Shown: piece by piece, positions 1-6,033 of the stretch
How the letters are laid out: each line of letters begins with the position of its first letter
Position numbering within the stretch: the stretch's first letter is position 1
Origin: Clostridiaceae bacterium
Lineage (GTDB): Bacteria; Bacillota_A; Clostridia; Clostridiales; Clostridiaceae
DNA: 10,666 nucleotides
Direction: 5' to 3'
Assembly (NCBI GenBank): GCA_029256485.1
Contig: JAQSXU010000172.1
Coordinates: 1 to 10,666, forward strand
Notes under the pieces: generated by a model
Seen by the model: only the letters and a program-made list of their open reading frames with translations
Told to the model about the DNA's origin: nothing
Databases searched by the model: none
Position numbers and translations under genes: made by a program

Positions 1-1
1 A

Positions 2-724
2 TCTATCAATATAAGTATTGATACTACACATTTATTTATCATGGGTATAATAGCAATTCTTGCCTATCTGCCTGTTTTTGCAGTTTGGTATCAAAAATTA
101 ATAAAAAACGAAAAGAGAAACTTGAGAAACTTTTATAAAGACATATTAAATTTTAAAAATTTCATATGTATCATTGCTTTAGGACTATCACTTCAATTTG
201 TGCTGGTTTTTATAGCAAGTTATATCTATACTTTAAAGCCTGAATGGTTTGCAAGTTATCATGAACTAATGAGTAGCATTGTGGAGGTAAGTCTGTTTTT
301 AAAATTTATTTCTATAGTTATTCTTGGACCAATGGTTGAAGAACTCGTTTTCCGAGGGGTAATACTTAAAAAAAGTATTGACGTTATGCCTTTTATTGCT
401 GCTAACATACTGCAATCTTTACTTTTTGGAATTGCCCATGGAAATATGCTACAAGGATTATATACATTTCTACTGGGATTATTTTTGGGATACATATACA
501 TAAAAACAAAAACTATTATTGCTCCCATGGGGGTACATATGGCATTTAATTTGAGCTCCATAATTTTGGAGTATCTAAAATTGGATTGGGACAAAATACT
601 ATATTTTCCTGTTGTAGGTGTTATAATTTTTTTGGCATCTATAGCGTTTATGATATTATGTACGAAAATTCTAATCAATAAAAATAAGGTTGAAGAAGAA
701 ATCTTTCAAATAGATTATAGATAA
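2..724 (+). CDS. CPBP family intramembrane metalloprotease, 5' partial
   Basis: This is a membrane protein of the CPBP (CAAX protease / Abi) family, glutamate/histidine intramembrane metalloproteases often found in bacteriocin loci. The reading frame is open from base 2 to the first ATG at base 41. That ATG has no ribosome binding site, and the residues before it are hydrophobic, so the true start almost certainly lies upstream of the window. Counting from the ATG, the three family motifs are present: EELVFRG with E100, E101 and R105; FGIAH with F129 and H133; and HMAFN with H166 and N170. Hydrophobic helices lie near residues 1-17, 42-63, 84-98, 117-131, 137-153 and 187-210. The basic C-terminal tail is probably cytoplasmic. 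The response regulator starts 45 bases after the stop, so co-transcription is plausible. The substrate is unknown; a role in peptide immunity or maturation is inferred from context only. The family call is firm. Confidence 0.9.
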   Translation, partial: SINISIDTTHLFIMGIIAILAYLPVFAVWYQKLIKNEKRNLRNFYKDILNFKNFICIIALGLSLQFVLVFIASYIYTLKPEWFASYHELMSSIVEVSLFLKFISIVILGPMVEELVFRGVILKKSIDVMPFIAANILQSLLFGIAHGNMLQGLYTFLLGLFLGYIYIKTKTIIAPMGVHMAFNLSSIILEYLKLDWDKILYFPVVGVIIFLASIAFMILCTKILINKNKVEEEIFQIDYR

Positions 725-754
725 TTAGATAATAAAGAAGTGAGTGCTAAAACG

Positions 755-760
755 AAAGGA
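755..760 (+). promoter_or_regulatory. Ribosome binding site deciding the response-regulator start
   Basis: AAAGGA lies 9 bases before the ATG at 770. The alternative in-frame GTG at 740 has no purine-rich site at a proper distance, so 770 is preferred. Confidence 0.6.
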
Positions 761-769
761 TTTAAGAAA

Positions 770-1453
770 ATGCAATACAAGATATTAATTGTAGAAGATG
801 AATCAGATATAAATGGACTGCTGGCTAAGATATTAGAAGAGGCAGAATACCTGACTGTACAGGCTTTTTCGGGTACAGAAGCAAAACTATTATTAGAGAA
901 AGAAATTCCAGACCTTATTTTACTTGATCTTATGCTTCCTGGAATATCAGGAGAGGAATTATTGTATGATATTAGGGAAAATAAACACTATAATGTTCCT
1001 GTTCTGGTACTCTCAGCACAAAATTCTTTAGGGCATAAAGTGTCTTTATTAAAGGATGGTGCAGATGATTACATCACTAAGCCTTTTGAACCAGAGGAAG
1101 TGATTGCAAGAATTCAATCAGTTTTAAGACGTATAGGAAAAGAATATAGCTCTGAAAAAATTCTTACATATAAAAATTTACACCTTTACCCGCAAGCCAG
1201 AAAAGTAACACTAGATGGAACAGAAATTGAATTAACTGCACATGAGTATGATATACTTTACCTTTTTATGCAGAATCCAGAGAAAGTGTATTCCAGAGAA
1301 AGTTTGTATGAATTGGTGTGGCATGGTGGATATTACGGTGAAAATAACACTGTAAATGTTCATGTTAGCAATTTAAGAAAAAAATTGAAAGAAGCGGATT
1401 CTAAAGAAGACTATATCCAGACCGTATATGGCATTGGATTTAAATTTCAATAA
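770..1453 (+). CDS. OmpR-family two-component response regulator
   Basis: This is a 227-residue DNA-binding response regulator. The N-terminal receiver domain (about residues 3-115) shows the acidic pair E9 and D10, phospho-acceptor D53 in the sequence LILLDLMLPG, switch residue S82 and conserved K104 in TKPF. The C-terminal winged-helix effector domain (about residues 130-225) ends with the usual ...TVYGIGFKF. The length is normal for the family. An in-frame GTG at 740 would add ten residues, but those residues are not receiver-like and lack a ribosome binding site. The gene lies upstream of an ABC transporter pair, and its probable partner kinase lies after that pair. Regulators of this kind next to lantibiotic-type transporters commonly switch on transporter genes when an antimicrobial peptide is sensed. 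A tandem repeat directly after the gene is a candidate binding site. Confidence 0.93.
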   Translation: MQYKILIVEDESDINGLLAKILEEAEYLTVQAFSGTEAKLLLEKEIPDLILLDLMLPGISGEELLYDIRENKHYNVPVLVLSAQNSLGHKVSLLKDGADDYITKPFEPEEVIARIQSVLRRIGKEYSSEKILTYKNLHLYPQARKVTLDGTEIELTAHEYDILYLFMQNPEKVYSRESLYELVWHGGYYGENNTVNVHVSNLRKKLKEADSKEDYIQTVYGIGFKFQ

Positions 1454-1529
1454 AAACTTATAAACTTTAATAAAAAACTTATAAATTTCAATAAAAAACT
1501 TTATAACTTCTTTAAAAGTTCTTTATGAC
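1445..1529. repeat. Four imperfect tandem repeats of 21-22 bp, possible regulator binding sites
   Basis: Four units share a core like AAAACTTATAAA. The cores begin at about 1453, 1474, 1495 and 1517, and the central C bases lie at 1457, 1478, 1499 and 1521, giving periods of 21, 21 and 22. The first unit overlaps the last codons of the response regulator. A period of two helical turns is what OmpR/PhoB-type regulators use for direct-repeat sites. The array sits about 90 bases before the ABC ATPase start. Binding is an inference; simple AT-rich slippage could also explain the repeat. Confidence 0.5.
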
Positions 1530-1547
1530 TTATTAAAGACTAAACTG

Positions 1548-1600
1548 TTAAAATACGGTTGTCAATGAGAAAATCCAATAATTGATAAGCGTATTTTTAA
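1548..1600. promoter_or_regulatory. Inverted repeat with possible weak promoter before the ABC operon
   Basis: TTAAAATACG (1548-1557) is mirrored by CGTATTTTTAA (1590-1600), with one extra T, across about 32 bases. Inside it, TTGTCA (1559-1564) could be a -35 box, with TTGATA (1582-1587) as a poor -10 at 17 bases. A more TATAAT-like AATAAT at 1577-1582 is too close to that -35. Together with the tandem repeats this suggests a regulated promoter, but the boxes alone are not convincing. Confidence 0.3.
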
Positions 1601-1602
1601 AT

Positions 1603-1608
1603 GGAGGT
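1603..1608 (+). promoter_or_regulatory. Ribosome binding site deciding the ABC ATPase start
   Basis: GGAGGT lies 6 bases before the ATG at 1615. It falls inside the longer open frame that begins with TTG at 1582, which rules that earlier start out. Confidence 0.8.
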
Positions 1609-1614
1609 AGACAA

Positions 1615-2538
1615 ATGAATGATTATGTCATAGAGACAAAACAAGTTACAAAGGCATATGGTTCGCTCCTTGCATTAGAACATGTAAATATTCATGTGAA
1701 AAAAGGAAGTATTTATGGACTGGTTGGCGATAATGGTGCCGGAAAAAGTACCCTTTTAAAATTGTTAGCTGGACATAGCTATGCAACAGAGGGAGAAATA
1801 CAGCTTTTTGGAAAATATGGAGAAAAAGAGTTAGAAAGTGCCCGAAAAAAAATAGGGTTCATGATTGAACAGACGGGTTTTTTCCCTAACATAACGGTAG
1901 AACAAACATTAAAGTATTATTGTATTCAAAAGGGCATTCCCGATAGAAAAAGAATTTATGAAATGATAAAACTAATGGGTATTGAAGAAAAGCGAAACAG
2001 TAAATGCAGAAATCTTTCACTGGGGCAAAAACAGAGATTAGGTCTTGCGATTGCCATGATGGGAGAACCACAGCTTTTAGTTCTGGATGAACCTATTAAC
2101 GGACTAGACCCCAGTGGTATTGTGGAATTTCGCAATTTGATACATCACTTGAATGTGGAAAAGAACATTACAATTTTACTGTCGAGTCACATATTGACTG
2201 AACTTCAACAGATTGCTACCGCGTATGGCATTTTAAGTAAAGGAAATTTGATTGAAGAAATCTCGGCACATGAATTACAGGAGAAATGTTCGGATTGCAT
2301 TGAAATAAAAGTATCGGATGTGGAAAAATATTCAGTTTTATTGGAAAGGAATTTTCCAAAAGAAACTTTCAAAGTTCTTCCAGAAAACAATATTCGTATT
2401 TATAAACCAAAGGCACAAGCAGAAGTTTACAGCAAATTAGCTTCTGAAAACGGGATTTATATAACAGGAATGAGAACAATTCAATCTTCTTTGGAAGATT
2501 ATTATATGGAGTTAAAGAAAAGAGGTGCAGAGAAATGA
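1615..2538 (+). CDS. ABC transporter ATP-binding protein, lantibiotic/bacitracin immunity type
   Basis: This is a 307-residue ATPase subunit of an ABC-2 type exporter resembling the NisF/SpaF/BcrA group, which removes antimicrobial peptides from the membrane. Walker A is GDNGAGKST (residues 38-46), the signature is LSLGQKQ (134-140), Walker B ends in D158 and E159 within VLDEPINGLDP, and the switch histidine is H192 in SSH. The degenerate signature LSLGQ is typical of this group. The C-terminal 80 residues form the extra domain usual in these proteins. The stop overlaps the permease start as ATGA, indicating translational coupling. Regulation by the upstream response regulator is likely from gene order. 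Substrate specificity cannot be read from the sequence; bacteriocin immunity is the usual role of the group and is inferred here. Confidence 0.92.
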   Translation: MNDYVIETKQVTKAYGSLLALEHVNIHVKKGSIYGLVGDNGAGKSTLLKLLAGHSYATEGEIQLFGKYGEKELESARKKIGFMIEQTGFFPNITVEQTLKYYCIQKGIPDRKRIYEMIKLMGIEEKRNSKCRNLSLGQKQRLGLAIAMMGEPQLLVLDEPINGLDPSGIVEFRNLIHHLNVEKNITILLSSHILTELQQIATAYGILSKGNLIEEISAHELQEKCSDCIEIKVSDVEKYSVLLERNFPKETFKVLPENNIRIYKPKAQAEVYSKLASENGIYITGMRTIQSSLEDYYMELKKRGAEK

Positions 2539-3314
2539 TGAATTATGTAAAAAGTGAATTTTATCGAGTATCACACAGCCCAGGTATTTATTGTTTAATT
2601 GCCATTTTAGCAATTCTGTCATTTTTGCTGAATGCTGCATTAGGCTGGTTCGGAAGAATGGACGGTTCAAGTTTTCCATACGATACAACTTCGTTTTCAT
2701 ATTCAAATTTAGTTGCAAATCCAATGCTATTTTGTGTTATGGGTGCTTTTATTGGTATTTTTCTCTATGAGGGAAACAGAAAAAATGGCAATTTGAAAAA
2801 TACGATTGCTTTTGGTATTTCCAGAACAAAAGTCTTTGCCGGAGAATGTATTGTAGCAACTGGTTCCGCTATCGTTTCTCTGATTATAGTTATTATTGTT
2901 TATATTGTAAGTGCAGTTGCTTTATTGGAACATACAGGTCCCGTAAATCTGATGGATTTATTGACAGAAATTCCAGCCGTATTTTTTATAGCTGTCGCTT
3001 CATTGATTTCTGGAATTGTTTGTATAGAAGCATTTGAAAAAAATTCTACTGGAATTATCATTTGGTTAACAATTTGGTTTATTATTCCCAATATCTTTTA
3101 TTACTTGGGTTTTCGCTTTGATATGATTCGCAGCATTGCGATGTGGATGCCTACTAATTTTTTTGGGACAAATGAAATGACTGTCAATATGTCACAGAGT
3201 ATTACTGCATGGGGGACAGCAGAAGGAATGGCTAAATGTTTAATTTCCGGCATAATTGGAATTGTTGTTTTTTTCTTATCAGGTGTCGTAGTATTGAGAA
3301 AAAGAGAATTGTAA
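2535..3314 (+). CDS. ABC-2 type transporter permease, lantibiotic-immunity-like
   Basis: This is a 259-residue integral membrane protein with about six hydrophobic helices (near residues 17-38, 60-80, 104-130, 145-165, 172-192 and 232-253). That size and topology match the LanE/LanG/BcrB-like permeases that pair with the preceding ATPase. The conserved feature of the group is visible: a short N-terminal cytoplasmic stretch and a region like NGNLKNTIAFGISR after the second helix, which probably contacts the ATPase. The start overlaps the ATPase stop by four bases. ATG ATG gives two possible starts (2535 or 2538); the upstream AGAGG at 2521-2525 fits the first. Classic lantibiotic immunity systems have two different permeases; only one is present, so it may act as a homodimer, as proposed for other two-gene exporters. 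The identification is by topology and context rather than by a unique motif. Confidence 0.85.
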   Translation: MMNYVKSEFYRVSHSPGIYCLIAILAILSFLLNAALGWFGRMDGSSFPYDTTSFSYSNLVANPMLFCVMGAFIGIFLYEGNRKNGNLKNTIAFGISRTKVFAGECIVATGSAIVSLIIVIIVYIVSAVALLEHTGPVNLMDLLTEIPAVFFIAVASLISGIVCIEAFEKNSTGIIIWLTIWFIIPNIFYYLGFRFDMIRSIAMWMPTNFFGTNEMTVNMSQSITAWGTAEGMAKCLISGIIGIVVFFLSGVVVLRKREL

Positions 3315-3335
3315 TTTATATGTTTGTTTTTGGAC

Positions 3336-3341
3336 AGGAGG
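3336..3341 (+). promoter_or_regulatory. Ribosome binding site deciding the histidine kinase start
   Basis: AGGAGG lies 6 bases before the ATG at 3348. An in-frame TTG at 3324 would place this site inside the coding region, so the ATG is the start. Confidence 0.85.
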
Positions 3342-3347
3342 AGCGAA

Positions 3348-4178
3348 ATGTTGTATTTTATTTTAGCGATTATAGGGGGTTATTTTGCAGTTCGCTATCT
3401 TTCAATCTTATATGCGTTTCGTGAGATAACAAAAGATATACGGGAAATACTAAAAGATCTTACCCAAAATCAAATTCTTCATTTGCCGATACCGAATAGG
3501 GATTTAGAGAAAGTCTTATGTTCCTTTAATGATACATTAGAGGAAATCAGAAAAGAACGACTGAAATATGAAAAAAGAGAAAAAGAGTTCCAAAAGCAAA
3601 TAGAAAATATCAGTCACGATTTACGTACTCCTTTAACTGTAATCCTGGGATATTTAAAACTAATGAAAAAAGCGGATAAAAAACTTAACATGGACAAAGA
3701 ACTGGCAGAAGCGTTAGAAATTATTGAGCATAAAGCGGAAACCATGAAAATATTAGTAACTCAATTTTATGATTTTTCTCGCTTAAATGCAGGCGATTAT
3801 GACCCGATATGGGTAATAGGAGACGATTCCGCAATAGAAAGAATATTTCTTAATTTATTACAAAATGCTAGTCGATATGCCTATAGCTTCCTGAGTATTT
3901 CAATCAAAGAAGAGGAAGAAAAAGTAACAATTTCATTTATCAATGATACAAATATGCTTTCTGAAGATGATATACCACATTTGTTTGATAGATTCTATAT
4001 GCATGATAGTTCCCGAAATGAAGGCGGTACAGGATTAGGTTTGACAGTTGCAAAATCACTGGCAGAAGAAATGGGAGGAATATTGGAAGTTAGTATTGTT
4101 GATAAAGAATTGTTAAACTCTGAAAAGGATAAATTCACTATTTGCTTTGAATTGTGCGTGAAAGCAACTAAAAAATAA
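3348..4178 (+). CDS. Sensor histidine kinase with apparent in-frame deletion in the ATPase domain
   Basis: This is a 276-residue membrane kinase and the probable partner of the response regulator at 770. A single N-terminal helix (about residues 2-18) is followed by a charged coiled-coil linker, with no extracellular sensor domain. The dimerisation/phosphotransfer domain carries the H-box NISHDLRTPLT with H90. The catalytic part has the N-box NLLQNA (N173), an atypical G1 region (FINDTNMLSEDD), the F-box-like LFDRFY and the G2 loop GGTGLGL (226-232). The family normally has about 40 residues between the motif ...SRLNAGDY and ...WVIGD, forming the first helix and strand of the ATPase fold. Here the two motifs are joined directly at residues 150-153, suggesting an in-frame deletion and a weakened or inactive kinase. 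That comparison is from memory of the family. The gene follows the permease by 33 bases and is likely in the same operon. Confidence 0.88.
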   Translation: MLYFILAIIGGYFAVRYLSILYAFREITKDIREILKDLTQNQILHLPIPNRDLEKVLCSFNDTLEEIRKERLKYEKREKEFQKQIENISHDLRTPLTVILGYLKLMKKADKKLNMDKELAEALEIIEHKAETMKILVTQFYDFSRLNAGDYDPIWVIGDDSAIERIFLNLLQNASRYAYSFLSISIKEEEEKVTISFINDTNMLSEDDIPHLFDRFYMHDSSRNEGGTGLGLTVAKSLAEEMGGILEVSIVDKELLNSEKDKFTICFELCVKATKK

Positions 4179-4222
4179 GTAGGTCACTAGTATTTAAAAT
4201 AGATTACTGGAGTGAATTTACT

Positions 4223-4675
4223 ATGATAAAAAAAATATATAAGATAAACGACATATACTTTATTATATTTTCTGCAATATTAGGGCTTGTAGCTGAAATT
4301 TCATTTTCAAGCATAATTTACAAGTTAAATATTACGATTAATGAACCAGTAATTAATAAAACATTATTTTGGTTTATAATGATAGTATTTATAGGACCTT
4401 ATCTCGAAAGTGTTCTATTAAAGTCATTAATAGAAGTATTAAAAAAATATATAAGGGATAAAAGACTGATTTTTTTATTGAGCAGTGCTATATTTGGAAT
4501 ATTCCATAACTATAATGTGCTGTATGTATTATTTGCGTCTATTATAGGGAGTATATATGTATTTGGATACTTATTTTATAATAATAAAAAACTTTCCTCA
4601 TTCATGATTATATTATGGACCCATGTAATATATAATGGGGCATTATTTGTATTAGATTTTGCATTTAACTATTAA
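4223..4675 (+). CDS. Small CPBP-like membrane protein with altered catalytic motif
   Basis: This is a 150-residue protein with four or five hydrophobic helices (near residues 10-33, 47-60, 82-95, 99-119 and 126-148). It is related to the CPBP proteases: motif 2 is FGIFH (F91, H95) and motif 3 is HVIYN (H134, N138). Motif 1, normally EExxxR, reads E62-S63-V-L-L-K67, so the second glutamate is replaced by serine and the arginine by lysine. The protein is shorter than typical CPBP members (200-300 residues). Some family branches do have a single glutamate followed by T or S, so activity is uncertain; a non-catalytic immunity-type role is possible. GGAG at 4209-4212 sits 10 bases before the ATG. 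The gene lies 44 bases after the kinase and may be the last gene of that operon. Right after its stop, transposase remnants begin. Confidence 0.75.
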   Translation: MIKKIYKINDIYFIIFSAILGLVAEISFSSIIYKLNITINEPVINKTLFWFIMIVFIGPYLESVLLKSLIEVLKKYIRDKRLIFLLSSAIFGIFHNYNVLYVLFASIIGSIYVFGYLFYNNKKLSSFMIILWTHVIYNGALFVLDFAFNY

Positions 4676-4676
4676 T

Positions 4677-4880
4677 TTATGTTAATTCCTTCAATTGATT
4701 GAAATGATTGCCTGAGCCAACCCCATGCTCATAGACAGTGATTTTGCTGGCATCAATTGCGACGTTAGTTCCATTAATCAGCTCCAAATCTTTGGTTTTG
4801 TGATTCATTCTGCGGTAAGCCCACTCAAGGAAATCAGTATAGGAAAGTCCTGTGATAAAACGGTATAAAGTAGCTTCATT
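4677..4880 (-). pseudogene. Transposase fragment, N-terminal/first catalytic Asp part
   Basis: The minus strand encodes 67 codons. They begin with NEATLYRFITG, run through an EWAYRRMNHKTKDLELING stretch to a segment IDASKITVYE, and end at a TAA just after the small CPBP gene. The DASK segment looks like the strand bearing the first catalytic aspartate of a DDE transposase (IS4/IS1182-like). The frame is closed upstream by a stop within one repeat length, and a one-base shift would join it to a KFYS-type frame. The rest of the gene is absent. It is a decayed insertion-sequence relic; the exact family is not certain. Confidence 0.7.
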
Positions 4881-4998
4881 GAATAAAATTTACCGTTCAC
4901 AACAAAAAAATGCATTTCACAACATTTATTTTGACCAGACGTAATACCTATGTTATGTTAATAACAGGAACAGCGTGTAAAAATAAGGGTGTCTAAAT
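4849..4998. repeat. Left copy of a ~150 bp direct repeat (IS end remnant)
   Basis: The segment matches 9261-9411 in the same orientation. Bases 4877-4998 align with 9290-9411 without gaps and differ at only two positions (4945 and 4948). The first 28 bases are more diverged, with one indel. The similarity stops sharply at GGGTGTCTAAAT, which looks like an insertion-sequence terminus. The left edge runs into the transposase fragment, so the repeat is probably the leader and terminal region of that IS. It contains a hairpin (TGTTAT-GTTA-ATAACA, 4951-4966) and two TTCACAACA boxes 20 bases apart (4896 and 4916). Confidence 0.85.
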
Positions 4999-5109
4999 CC
5001 GAAGCTGATTATACCATCTGTCTGATGTTAGGAAACCGATATTCTGGTTTAAAGGAAACCAAAATTCCAGCGTTGGAAACCATTTAAATATATAAGTTTT
5101 ATAATGAAA
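4999..5109. other. Unassigned sequence between IS remnants
   Basis: No gene is supported. The plus strand is open from 4965 to a TAA at 5085 and reads like a protein piece (EADYTICLMLGNRYSGLKET at its core), but it has no start codon or ribosome binding site and I do not recognise it. The minus strand in this stretch is broken. With its flanks it belongs to the 668-base gap (4676-5343) that holds only mobile-element debris. Confidence 0.4.
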
Positions 5110-5319
5110 TCATGAACCATACCGGTGAAGCATCAGGATATGTTATAGGCGGAAGTACCACATCTTAGTAGAGAGGTGTCTGCCGATTTCTAATAAAAAA
5201 TCTAGTTTCTCGCGTTTGTTTGAACGTTCTGCAGAAGTTCTTGCATTATACTCAGTTTTCCATTCCTTACTACCCCTAGGTGGCATATTGAACAATATGG
5301 GATTATCCTTCATTATTTA
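5110..5319 (-). pseudogene. Transposase C-terminal fragment, degraded
   Basis: From an ATG at 5313 the minus strand encodes a piece with FNMPPRGSKEWKTEYNARTS, then SNKREK, then GRHLSTKMWYFRL. This matches the C-terminal end of clostridial DDE transposases, where the usual text is close to NARTxxERxNKREK...GRHRSxKMWYxRLY. A stop at 5143-5145 falls where a Tyr would be expected, and a second in-frame stop follows at 5110-5112. The N-terminal side is missing beyond about 5319, where the ABC cassette begins. It lies on the same strand as the 4677-4880 fragment but in the wrong order to be one gene, so at least two IS copies or a rearrangement are involved. Confidence 0.75.
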
Positions 5320-5326
5320 TACCTTT

Positions 5327-5356
5327 TTGAACACACTTGTTAAATGAAAGTATTAA
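5327..5356 (+). promoter_or_regulatory. Possible weak promoter of the ABC-FtsX cassette
   Basis: TTGAAC (5327-5332) and TATTAA (5351-5356) are 18 bases apart, each matching four of six consensus positions. A second TATTAT at 5357-5362 lacks a well-placed -35. The position between the transposase remnant and the first cassette gene fits a promoter, but AT-rich DNA gives such matches by chance. Confidence 0.25.
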
Positions 5357-5368
5357 TATTATGTTGGC

Positions 5369-5374
5369 GGAGGG
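5369..5374 (+). promoter_or_regulatory. Ribosome binding site deciding a TTG start
   Basis: GGAGGG lies 8 bases before the TTG at 5383. The ATG at 5344 in the same frame has no such site and would contain this one, so TTG is preferred. Confidence 0.75.
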
Positions 5375-5382
5375 ATAGTAAA

Positions 5383-6033
5383 TTGAAGAAGCTATTGAGT
5401 GCAAGAAACATTACCAAGGTTTACAAGGTAAATAATGACGATTTTTATGCTCTGAAAAATATCAATATTGAGATTGATGAACCACTAATTTCGATTGTTG
5501 GACGCAGTGGTTCTGGAAAGAGTACGTTATTAAATATTTTAGGTGGATTAGATACACCAAGTAATGGGACTATAGAAATAGAGGGGGAGAGTTTATTTTC
5601 ATTATCTGAAAATGAAAGGACAATGGTTCGAAGAAACAAAATAGGATTTATTTTTCAAAGCTACAACCTTATCCCGGTATTAAATGTAAAAGAAAATATT
5701 GAATTACCAATCACAAGCAAGGATAAAGGATATGTTGATGAATTAATGAATTTACTTAATATATATGACAAAAGGAATATGCTTCCAAATGAAATATCAG
5801 GGGGGCAACAGCAACGGGTTGCAATAGCAAGAGCATTAATTAATAAACCTAAAATTGTATTAGCAGATGAGCCTACTGGCAATCTAGACTCGAAAAATGA
5901 ACATGATGTTTTAGAACTATTCCATAAGATTGTAGGAACATATAATACAACATTTATTATTGTAACGCATAATCAAGAGGTCGCCAAGATAACTGACAGG
6001 ACTATACATTTGGAGGATGGTGAAATTATATAA
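5383..6033 (+). CDS. MacB/LolD-type ABC transporter ATP-binding protein
   Basis: This is a 216-residue ATPase of the family that powers FtsX-type permeases (MacB, LolD, BceA, SalX). Walker A is GRSGSGKST (residues 40-48), the Q-loop Q92 sits in FQSYNLIP, the signature is SGGQQQR (139-145), Walker B ends with D162 and E163 in LADEPTGNLD, and the switch histidine is H196 in VTHN. The aromatic A-loop residue is likely Y16 in VYKVNN. All catalytic residues are present and the length is normal for the group. The TTG start at 5383 is chosen from the ribosome binding site. The stop codon directly abuts the permease start, so the two subunits are co-translated. Systems of this type export peptides, or detach antimicrobial peptides from the cell surface; the substrate here is unknown. 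Confidence 0.93.
   Translation: MKKLLSARNITKVYKVNNDDFYALKNINIEIDEPLISIVGRSGSGKSTLLNILGGLDTPSNGTIEIEGESLFSLSENERTMVRRNKIGFIFQSYNLIPVLNVKENIELPITSKDKGYVDELMNLLNIYDKRNMLPNEISGGQQQRVAIARALINKPKIVLADEPTGNLDSKNEHDVLELFHKIVGTYNTTFIIVTHNQEVAKITDRTIHLEDGEII

Noticed and set aside
259..678. Minus-strand open frame of 139 codons opposite the first CPBP gene
   Set aside because: The plus-strand frame carries the complete CPBP motifs; the antisense frame has no recognisable domain.
740..769. GTG start ten codons upstream for the response regulator
   Set aside because: There is no ribosome binding site, and the added residues do not belong to a receiver domain; the ATG at 770 has AAAGGA at 9 bases.
3324..3347. 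TTG start for the sensor kinase
   Set aside because: It would place the AGGAGG at 3336-3341 inside the gene; the ATG at 3348 is ideally spaced from that site.
4687..4700. TTCAAT/ATTGAA palindrome as a terminator after the small CPBP gene
   Set aside because: The loop of two bases is too small, there is no T tract, and the sequence is explained by the transposase relic.
5344..5382. ATG start for the second ABC ATPase
   Set aside because: It has no ribosome binding site and contains the GGAGGG that serves the TTG at 5383; the added residues are not family-like.
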